DNA of 12,664 nucleotides from CAYSLC01 sp964431545 (GTDB lineage: Bacteria > Desulfobacterota > Desulfobacteria > Desulfobacterales > JAABSP01): NCBI GenBank assembly GCA_964431545.1, contig CAYSLC010000164.1, positions 1-12,664 of the forward strand. The letters are read 5' to 3'. Below, piece after piece: positions 1-4,812 of this stretch; position 1 is the first letter of the stretch, and the number at the start of each line of letters is the position of its first letter. Under the pieces are notes generated by a model, which did no database searches, was not told where the DNA came from, and saw only the letters and a list, made by a program, of their open reading frames with translations. The position numbers and the translations under genes were made by a program.

Positions 1-869
1 TCGCCGGCAGGCGGCTGCTGACCCGGACCGACGCACAGGGGTTCTTCCGTTTTCAATTCACCCCCTTGAATTCCCCCACGGAGCGGTATTGGCAGCACGG
101 CACATTGAGGCTCACCTCCGCGCGGTTCGCCGACAAGGCCCGGCCGGCGGATCTGGAGGTCCTGGTGCCTCCCATGAACGCCCGCCACGTGGTGATCAGC
201 GACATCGACGACACGGTGGTCCCCACCGAAGCCACCAATTTCTTCCGGATGATGCACTCGCTCTTTTTGCAGAATCCGAAGACGCGGCTGCCGTTTCCAG
301 GGGTGGCCGCGTTCTATCGGGCCCTCAACCAGGGGAAGAACGGGGAGCCGCTCAACCCCATCCTCTATGTCTCCCGCGGCCCCTGGAACCTCTATGATCT
401 GTTGGTCGAATTCTTCAACCTCCACGACATCCCCATCGGCCCGGTCATCTTCCTCCGGGACTGGGGCTTTTCCGAGGAGGGGCTCAAACCGGCTTCGGTT
501 CGGGGGCACAAGTTCAACCTGATTGCGGATATGCTGTCGGTGTACCGCCACCTTCCCTTCATTCTCATTGGGGACAGCGGCCAGAAAGACCCGGAGATCT
601 ACGCGGAGGTCGTGAGATCCTTTCCCGGGCGGATCAAGTGCGTCTATATCCGCCGGGTGGAGGGATCCCTTCTCCGGGACCGGGCCGTGGAGAAGCTCGC
701 CGACAGGATCGCCGAGGACGGCAGCATGCTGGTGCTGGAGGAGGATACCCTGGAGATGGCCCGGCATGCGGCGGAACAGGGGTGGATCGAACCCGTCGGC
801 CAGCGGGATGTCCTGGGGGAGAAGGTCACGGGCCAAGAGCCCCCATCCGTTTCTTCACCCGGCTCCTGA
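1..869 (+). CDS. App1-type phosphatase (DUF2183), 5' end outside the window
   Basis: The reading frame is open from base 3 and runs without a stop to TGA at 867-869, giving 288 visible residues; the TTG at 66 is only an internal codon, because residues before it (RTDAQGFFRF and onward) read as normal protein. The catalytic DxDxT signature DIDDT lies at visible residues 67-71 (bases 201-215). It is followed by a YVSRGPWNLYD block (motif II serine about residue 124) and GDSGQKDPEIY at about residues 190-200, the late acidic HAD motif. This order is characteristic of the App1 phosphatase catalytic domain (PF09949), whose yeast member App1p is a Mg-dependent phosphatidate phosphatase. The substrate of bacterial members is not established, and I infer only a soluble Mg-dependent phosphatase. 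The 3' end overlaps by 15 bp a minus-strand gene remnant. No good terminator follows it. Confidence 0.85.
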   Translation, partial: AGRRLLTRTDAQGFFRFQFTPLNSPTERYWQHGTLRLTSARFADKARPADLEVLVPPMNARHVVISDIDDTVVPTEATNFFRMMHSLFLQNPKTRLPFPGVAAFYRALNQGKNGEPLNPILYVSRGPWNLYDLLVEFFNLHDIPIGPVIFLRDWGFSEEGLKPASVRGHKFNLIADMLSVYRHLPFILIGDSGQKDPEIYAEVVRSFPGRIKCVYIRRVEGSLLRDRAVEKLADRIAEDGSMLVLEEDTLEMARHAAEQGWIEPVGQRDVLGEKVTGQEPPSVSSPGS

Positions 870-1290
870 GAGGGAGAGCCGCTTGCCCCAGTCCACCGCC
901 ACGGCGCAGGCCATGCACCGTTCGAACACCGGGTAATCGAATTCCGGACACCGGATACCGGATCCCCGGAGCACGGCGTCCGTTTTCTCGGTGCCGAACC
1001 GCCGAAACCGACTCGTCCGGGAGACCCACGTCGGCCATCCCCCTCACCGCCTCCAGCGCGTACCGGTCCCACAGCACGAGAACCATGTATTCGATCCCGA
1101 GCACCTCCGGAAAGAGGACCTTGATCCGATCGGCCAGGGCCCGAGCATCGGTGGCGTAGGCGATGGTGATGGCCGGGTCGGCCGATGCCCACGGATCCCC
1201 GACGATCCCCTTCAACGACCGGAGAAGAGGTCCGGTGCCGGGGGGGAGGGACCCGATCCGGCGGAACCCGGCCCATTCTCCTGAAATCAC
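855..1290 (-). pseudogene. Unrecognised gene remnant with a probable frameshift
   Basis: On the minus strand the first frame, from a GTG at 1290, reads like protein through residues such as GDPWASADPAITIAYATDAR and ALADRIKVLFPEVLGIEYM to about base 1012. Beyond that the same frame turns Arg/Pro/Gly-rich and loses character. From about base 998 a different frame reads FGTEKTDAVLRGSGIRCPEF and then DYPVFERCMACAVAVDWGKR, ending at TGA 857-855. The change of plausible frame between about 998 and 1012 suggests an indel in a once continuous gene of about 140 codons. I do not recognise the family. Codon use in both halves is GC3-rich like the neighbours. Weak points: no good ribosome binding site precedes 1290, and both halves are short. 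It could instead be two unrelated fragments, or an artefact of sequencing error in an intact gene. Confidence 0.4.
944..964. repeat. Three near-identical 7-bp units (CCGGAYM-like)
   Basis: CCGGACA, CCGGATA and CCGGATC follow each other directly inside the minus-strand gene remnant. The units differ at only one or two positions. This is a short, possibly slippage-prone microrepeat. Nothing else is known about it. Confidence 0.45.
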
Positions 1291-1322
1291 TTCCGATCAT
1301 CCCAGGGTATCCAAACTGTCGA

Positions 1323-1351
1323 TTGAAAAGGGAAACGGCTCCTGTTATAGA
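1323..1351 (+). promoter_or_regulatory. Candidate sigma70-type promoter of the AhpD-like/CoA-transferase operon
   Basis: TTGAAA at 1323-1328 and TATAGA at 1346-1351 are separated by exactly 17 bp, in an A/T-rich patch of otherwise GC-rich DNA. They match TTGACA in 5 of 6 and TATAAT in 4 of 6 positions. A start near 1358 would leave a leader of about 48 nt before the ATG at 1406. No terminator or operator-like repeat is obvious between promoter and gene. The call rests on motif and spacing only. Confidence 0.5.
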
Positions 1352-1405
1352 AAAAAGGAAGAGGCTCGATCGAATGGCCCCATTTTGAAACAACGAGGAG
1401 GAAGC

Positions 1406-1726
1406 ATGTATCTGCCGAAAAAGTACACCGATTTCACCAAGGAACACCCCGAGATCTTCGACGCCTACAAGGCCCTGGGCAAGGCGTGCCGGGAGAAGGG
1501 CGGCCCCCTGTCCGAAAAGGAGCAGGACATGATCAAACTGGGCATCGCCCTGGGGGCCAACTCCCGGGGCGGGGTGATGTCGGCCACCCGCAAGGCCCTC
1601 CGGGCCGGGGCCACGGCGGAGGAGATCCGCCACGCCGTGCTCCTGGGGCTCACCACCACCGGCTTCCCCAACATGATCGCGGCCATGGCCTGGGTCAATG
1701 AGGTCCTCTCGGAGAGGGAGGCCTAA
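1406..1726 (+). CDS. AhpD/carboxymuconolactone decarboxylase-like small protein lacking the redox cysteines
   Basis: A 106-residue all-helical protein starts at the ATG at 1406, directly behind a strong ribosome site, GAGGAGG at 1395-1401. The open frame extends upstream to 1163, but that part is low-complexity and has no ribosome site. The core at residues 43-104 (KLGIALGANSRGGVMSATRK, AL-AGATAEEI, then TTTGFPNMIAAMAWVNEVL) fits the CMD/AhpD fold (PF02627). AhpD peroxidases use a CxxCxxxH motif before the RKAL helix. Here the matching stretch (residues 51-64) has no Cys and no His, and the protein's only Cys is C28. An AhpD disulfide reductase role is therefore unlikely. The protein may be a structural or binding member of the family, or a divergent decarboxylase/isomerase-like protein. 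It is the first gene of an operon, with the CoA-transferase 51 nt downstream, which suggests a role in organic-acid metabolism (inference). Confidence 0.8.
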   Translation: MYLPKKYTDFTKEHPEIFDAYKALGKACREKGGPLSEKEQDMIKLGIALGANSRGGVMSATRKALRAGATAEEIRHAVLLGLTTTGFPNMIAAMAWVNEVLSEREA

Positions 1727-1777
1727 AAGAAGCCCGGCCCCGAATATCGCCCACCCGTACGCGAAAGGAGATCCCTC

Positions 1778-3763
1778 ATGGACCCAAAACAGAGCGGCCA
1801 CCCCATGCTCTCGGACCTTCCGCCCTCCCGGATGCGCAAGGGGAAGGTGGTCTCCGCCGAGGAGGCGATCCGGGTGATCCGGGACGGCGACACCGTGGCC
1901 ACCGGCGGCTTCGTCGGCACCGGATTTCCCGAGGGGATCGCCGTGGAGATCGAAACCTACTTCCTGGAACACGGCCGGCCCCGGAACCTCACCCTCCTCT
2001 ACGCGGCGGGGCAGGGGGACGGAAAGGAGCGGGGGCTCAACCACTTCGGCCACGAGGGGCTCGTCTCCCGGGTCATCGGCGGCCACTGGGGGCTGGTGCC
2101 CAAGCTCCAGAAGCTGGCGGTGGAAAACCGGATCGCCGCCTACAACCTGCCCCAGGGGGTGATCTCTCACATGTTCCGGGACATCGCCGCCCACCGGCCC
2201 CGGACCATCACCCGGGTGGGCCTGGGCACCTTCGTCGACCCGAGGAACGGCGGGGGACGGATCAACGACCGGACGGCCGAGGAGATCGTGGAGCTGATCC
2301 CCTTCGACGGCGCCGAGTATCTCGCCTACAGAACCTTTCCCATCGACGTGGCGATCCTGCGGGGGACCACCGCCGATCTCGACGGGAACATCACCATGGA
2401 GAAGGAGGCCCTGACCCTGGAGTCCCTGGCCATCGCCACGGCGGCCAAGAACTCCAACGGGTTCGTCATCGTCCAGGTGGAGCGCATCGCCGAGCGCCAC
2501 ACCCTCCCGGCCCGGCAGGTGAAGATCCCCGGCATCATGGTCGACTGCGTGGTGGTCTCCAGGCCCGAGCACCACTGGCAGACCTTCGCCGAGGTCTACA
2601 ATCCCGCCTTCAGCGGCGAGGTCCGGGTCCCGGTCACCTCCATCATGCCCATGGCCATGGGGGAGCGGAAGATCATCGCCCGCCGGGCCGCCTTCGAACT
2701 CAAGGCCAACAGCGTGGTCAACCTCGGCATCGGCATGCCCGAGGGGATCTCGAGCATCGCCAACGAGGAGAAGATCCTCGATCACATCACCATGACCGCC
2801 GAGCCGGGGGTCATCGGCGGGCTGCCGGCCGGGGGGCTCAACTTCGGCGCGGCGACCAACACCGACGCGGTGATCGACCAGCCCAACCAGTTCGATTTCT
2901 ACGACGGCGGGGGTCTCGACGTCGCCTTCCTGGGGCTCGCCCAGACCGACCGGGAGGGGAACCTCAACGTGAGCAAGTTCGGCCCCCGCCTGGCCGGGGC
3001 CGGGGGGTTTATCAACATCAGCCAGAACGCCAAGAAGGTGGTCTTCGTGGGCACCTTCACCGCTTCGGGGTTGAAGGTCGCCGTGGCCGACGGCGGCCTG
3101 TGCATCGAACAGGAGGGGAAGGTCCGAAAGTTCCTCGACCGGGTGGAGCACGTCACCTTCAGCGGGAAGTACGCGGCCCAAAAGGGGCAGCCGGTCCTCT
3201 ACGTCACGGAGCGGGCGGTCTTCCGCCTCACGGACGAGGGCATGGAACTTGTGGAGATCGCTCCGGGCGTCGACCTCGAACGGGACGTCCTCGGCCGGAT
3301 GGATTTCAAACCGATCCTCAAGGGGGAGCCGAAATGGATGGACCCCCGGATCTTCCGCCCCGAGCCCATGGGCCTCTCCGACGACCTGCTGACCCTTTCA
3401 CTGGAGGACCGACTCACCTACGACCCCAAGGAGGATCTTTTCTTCGTCAACTTCGAGAACTTCTCGGTGAAAAGCCGGGAGGACATCCGGGAGATCGAGG
3501 CGACGGTGGAACGGATCCTGAAGCCGGTGGGCAAACGGGTCTTCACCATCGTCAACTACGACAACTTCACCATCCACCCGGAACTGGTGGACGAATACAC
3601 CGAGATGGTCAAGGGGCTGGTGGACCGGCTCTACTCCGGCGTCACCCGCTACACCACCAGCACCTTCCTGCGGATGAAGCTGGGCGACGCCCTGGAGCGG
3701 CGGGGGGTGGCGGCCCACATCTACGAGAGCCCGGAGGAGGCGAAGCAGGCGCTGGGGCAGTAG
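1778..3763 (+). CDS. Class I acyl-CoA:carboxylate CoA-transferase (YdiF/propionate CoA-transferase type) with C-terminal extension
   Basis: The 661-residue protein starts at ATG 1778, with GAAAGGAG at 1763-1770. Residues about 20-290 form the alpha-type half and about 295-525 the beta-type half of a class I CoA-transferase fused in one chain, as in YdiF and Clostridium propionicum Pct. The catalytic glutamate is E342 in TAEPGVIGGLP; it forms the covalent glutamyl-CoA intermediate in this family. The oxyanion-type segment VVNLGIGMPEGIS (about 313-325) is also present. Such enzymes move CoA between acyl-CoA and acetate, propionate, 3-keto acids or similar acids, without ATP cost. YdiF-type enzymes are usually about 520-530 residues; here about 130 extra residues (530-661) form a separate alpha/beta segment ending in RRGVAAHIYESPEEAKQALG. 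A near-identical DNA copy of the 3' end lies at 12145-12188. The gene is followed after 1 nt by the MpsC-like gene. The acid substrate cannot be read from the sequence. Confidence 0.92.
   Translation: MDPKQSGHPMLSDLPPSRMRKGKVVSAEEAIRVIRDGDTVATGGFVGTGFPEGIAVEIETYFLEHGRPRNLTLLYAAGQGDGKERGLNHFGHEGLVSRVIGGHWGLVPKLQKLAVENRIAAYNLPQGVISHMFRDIAAHRPRTITRVGLGTFVDPRNGGGRINDRTAEEIVELIPFDGAEYLAYRTFPIDVAILRGTTADLDGNITMEKEALTLESLAIATAAKNSNGFVIVQVERIAERHTLPARQVKIPGIMVDCVVVSRPEHHWQTFAEVYNPAFSGEVRVPVTSIMPMAMGERKIIARRAAFELKANSVVNLGIGMPEGISSIANEEKILDHITMTAEPGVIGGLPAGGLNFGAATNTDAVIDQPNQFDFYDGGGLDVAFLGLAQTDREGNLNVSKFGPRLAGAGGFINISQNAKKVVFVGTFTASGLKVAVADGGLCIEQEGKVRKFLDRVEHVTFSGKYAAQKGQPVLYVTERAVFRLTDEGMELVEIAPGVDLERDVLGRMDFKPILKGEPKWMDPRIFRPEPMGLSDDLLTLSLEDRLTYDPKEDLFFVNFENFSVKSREDIREIEATVERILKPVGKRVFTIVNYDNFTIHPELVDEYTEMVKGLVDRLYSGVTRYTTSTFLRMKLGDALERRGVAAHIYESPEEAKQALGQ
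3702..3745 (+). repeat. Copy A of a 44-bp direct repeat (3' end of the CoA-transferase gene)
   Basis: This stretch, coding for the ending GVAAHIYESPEEAK, matches 12145-12188 in 43 of 44 positions, in the same orientation. The single difference is C at 3715 against G at 12158. This copy lies inside the intact gene, so the other copy is the derived or broken one. Confidence 0.9.
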
Positions 3764-3764
3764 G

Positions 3765-4160
3765 ATGAAGAACAGAACAAAGGGACAATTGGAGGCGCAA
3801 ATCTGCGAGGCCGTCATCAAATTCGAAAAAGAATTTATGGGGCGGGGCCCTTTGGAGACCAAGGCCTACATCATCGAGGACATGGTACTGGTACGGCTTC
3901 GGAAAGTCCTCACCCAGGCCGAACTGAAACTGGCCGGCGCGCCCGAGGACAGGGAGGGGCGGGAGCTGGTCAAACGTATCCGGATCGCCCTGCTGGAGCA
4001 GGGCCGGCCGTTGCTGGAAGAATCGTTGGAAAAAATCATGGGGGTGGGGGTGAAGAGCCTGCACACGGACATCAGCACGGTGACGGGCGAAAGAGTGATC
4101 CTTTTTACACTGGTCTCGCCCCCCGCGTTGTTTGAAAAACCCTGGGAAATCGACCGTTAG
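3765..4160 (+). CDS. MpsC/DUF2294 family protein
   Basis: This is a 131-residue cytoplasmic-looking protein with no membrane segment. It opens with TKGQLEAQICEAVIKFEKEF, followed by MGRGPLETKAYIIEDMVLVR, a charged helical middle (50-92), and VGVKSLHTDISTVTGERVIL-FTL at about residues 95-116. This pattern and length are typical of DUF2294 (PF10057). The Pfam family is named MpsC after the third gene of the Staphylococcus aureus MpsABC membrane-potential/Na+-dependent bicarbonate system; the molecular role of MpsC itself is unclear. The ATG at 3765 comes 1 nt after the CoA-transferase stop, so it is probably translationally coupled and cotranscribed. The last 13 residues (after FTLVSPP) extend slightly beyond the conserved block. 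Family membership is well supported; a link to carbon or bicarbonate handling with the nearby carboxylase is only an inference from context. Confidence 0.85.
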   Translation: MKNRTKGQLEAQICEAVIKFEKEFMGRGPLETKAYIIEDMVLVRLRKVLTQAELKLAGAPEDREGRELVKRIRIALLEQGRPLLEESLEKIMGVGVKSLHTDISTVTGERVILFTLVSPPALFEKPWEIDR

Positions 4161-4207
4161 GAGCGTTATCCTGGACCCCCGCGGGTCGGCATACATCCTT
4201 TTGACAG

Positions 4208-4226
4208 GTTTTTGCTTGACAAAAAC
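4208..4226. promoter_or_regulatory. Inverted repeat over the -35 box, possible operator
   Basis: GTTTTTG at 4208-4214 and CAAAAAC at 4220-4226 are perfect 7-bp inverted arms with a 5-bp centre (CTTGA). The repeat covers the -35 hexamer of the promoter at 4216-4245. The placement is what a repressor site would have. Chance A/T symmetry cannot be excluded. Confidence 0.35.
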
Positions 4227-4245
4227 AGAATCGGTTGTGTATAAA
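4216..4245 (+). promoter_or_regulatory. Strong sigma70-type promoter
   Basis: TTGACA at 4216-4221 is a perfect -35. TATAAA at 4240-4245 follows after 18 bp and matches the -10 consensus in 5 of 6 positions. A second perfect TTGACA at 4201-4206 lies 15 bp upstream of the first but is too far from the -10 to serve it. Transcription would begin near 4252 and enter the leader described at 4252-4421. This is the best promoter in the window. Confidence 0.75.
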
Positions 4246-4274
4246 CGCGGACTCAACCTGCCGAGCAGGAGGAC

Positions 4275-4322
4275 ATGGGTTTGAACTGTTGTTTTCGGAG
4301 GGTTGAGAGACTGAAAAAATAG
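4275..4322 (+). CDS. 15-residue leader peptide ORF with a Cys-Cys pair
   Basis: ATG at 4275 and TAG at 4320-4322 enclose MGLNCCFRRVERLKK. AGGAGG at 4267-4272 is a full Shine-Dalgarno, although only 2 nt separate it from the ATG. The ORF begins about 23 nt after the predicted transcription start and ends 55 nt before an intrinsic terminator, the normal place for a regulatory leader peptide. Adjacent cysteines followed by basic residues (CCFRR) could make the ribosome sensitive to cysteine supply, or to metal or thiol binding by the nascent chain. These mechanisms are known from other leader peptides but are not shown here. The ORF is small enough that chance remains possible; the Shine-Dalgarno and its position are the main support. 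Confidence 0.45.
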   Translation: MGLNCCFRRVERLKK

Positions 4323-4377
4323 CGCCTTGGCGTTTGAGCGACCCCTTCCGCGATGGGGAAGGGTGCGTGATGAAGAT

Positions 4378-4421
4378 AAGGCCGCTGTTCGTTGAAAGAT
4401 AACGGGCAGCGGCCTTTTTTT
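4378..4421 (+). terminator. Strong rho-independent terminator
   Basis: AAGGCCGCTGTTCGTT (4378-4393) pairs with AACGGGCAGCGGCCTT (4401-4416) over 16 base pairs, two of them G-U wobbles, around a 7-nt loop. The 3' arm runs into a tract of seven T (4415-4421). It lies only 16 nt before a start codon with a strong ribosome site, so it probably gates transcription into the gene behind it and is unlikely to end the upstream operon alone. Confidence 0.9.
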
Positions 4422-4450
4422 GTGCAAAAGGAGGTCCATGGCGTGGCGAG

Positions 4451-4738
4451 GTGAAAGTACGGAACGAAGAGATCCGTCCGGCCCCGCCCGACCGATACAG
4501 CGCCACGCTCGCCGACAACGTCTGGGTCGGTATGGGCTCTTTGATCATGCGCACCACGCTGGATCCCCACACCTTCGTACCGGCCGGCAGCGTGATCCGC
4601 TCCCGGTCGGACGCCTGGGGCATGCGGCTCGTCTCCGCCAAGGAGAAACGGTATATGGAAGAGGTCCTCGAGGCGACAAACCGGTTGCGGAAGGAATATA
4701 GAAAAACCAGGAGCGATCCAAAGCATATGGCGGTATAG
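4451..4738 (+). pseudogene. 5'-truncated gamma-carbonic-anhydrase-like (left-handed beta-helix) gene
   Basis: The frame from a GTG at 4451 encodes 95 residues. Residues about 16-50 (RYSATLADNVWVGMGSLIMR, then DPHTFVPAGSVIRSR) read as the last coils of a hexapeptide-repeat helix, and residues about 62-86 as the C-terminal helix, as at the end of Cam-type gamma carbonic anhydrases. The preceding coils, including those that would carry the zinc-binding histidines, are missing. A near-perfect Shine-Dalgarno (AAAAGGAGGT, 4426-4435) serves the ATG at 4438, but that ATG reads a different frame giving an Arg/Gly-rich sequence to 4701. The simplest reading is a deletion that fused a leader and start site out of frame to the end of the gene. 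A short translated protein from GTG 4451 is less likely. The carboxylase genes follow 74 nt downstream. Confidence 0.65.
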
Positions 4739-4757
4739 GATCTTGTCAACCGATCGG

Positions 4758-4780
4758 CCCAATGCCCCTCGTCCATTGGG
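4758..4780. promoter_or_regulatory. Inverted repeat before the carboxylase operon
   Basis: CCCAATG (4758-4764) and CATTGGG (4774-4780) are perfect 7-bp inverted arms separated by 9 bp, about 30 bp before the carboxyltransferase start codon. It could be an operator or a weak RNA hairpin near the ribosome site. No matching -10/-35 pair was found next to it. Confidence 0.3.
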
Positions 4781-4812
4781 AACGTAAACACGCAGGAGAT
4801 GAAGGATCGACC

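Larger units (their letters stand above)
4252..4421 (+). ncRNA. Candidate structured leader or small RNA ending in an intrinsic terminator
   Basis: A transcript from the promoter at 4216-4245 would run about 170 nt to the terminator at 4378-4421. It could fold as CTCAACC (4252-4258) with GGTTGAG (4301-4307), enclosing an alternative CCTGC-CGA-GCAGG hairpin (4257-4269). A second hairpin pairs CCCTTCC (4343-4349) with GGAAGGG (4357-4363), and the terminator stem follows. The second arm of the first stem lies inside the 15-codon leader ORF, so translation would open that stem. This suits translation-dependent attenuation, but a free-standing small RNA or a riboswitch would look similar. I do not recognise a known riboswitch core. 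Transcript ends are inferred. Confidence 0.5.

Noticed and set aside
1163..1405. N-terminal extension of the AhpD-like protein from an upstream GTG
   Set aside because: The added 81 residues are low-complexity, overlap the minus-strand remnant and the promoter candidate, and lack a ribosome site; ATG 1406 has a strong one.
644..3181. An 845-codon open frame on the minus strand
   Set aside because: It is antisense to the well-supported CoA-transferase and has Gly/Asp/His/Pro-rich low-complexity sequence, typical of a shadow frame in GC-rich DNA. Only its far end overlaps the separate remnant at 855-1290, in a different frame.
4174..4187. GACCC-CCGC-GGGTC hairpin after the MpsC-like gene as its terminator
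   Set aside because: It is only a 5-pair stem and no T-tract directly follows, so support is too weak.
4252..4421. A known riboswitch class or 6S RNA in the leader
   Set aside because: I could not match the conserved cores of cobalamin, SAM, TPP, Moco or other familiar riboswitches, nor the 6S central bubble, so only a generic leader or small RNA is reported.
4438..4701. An 87-codon frame from the ATG under the strong ribosome site
   Set aside because: The sequence after the first few codons is Arg/Gly/His-rich and is the shifted frame of the carbonic-anhydrase-like tail. It may be translated but is unlikely to be a functional protein.
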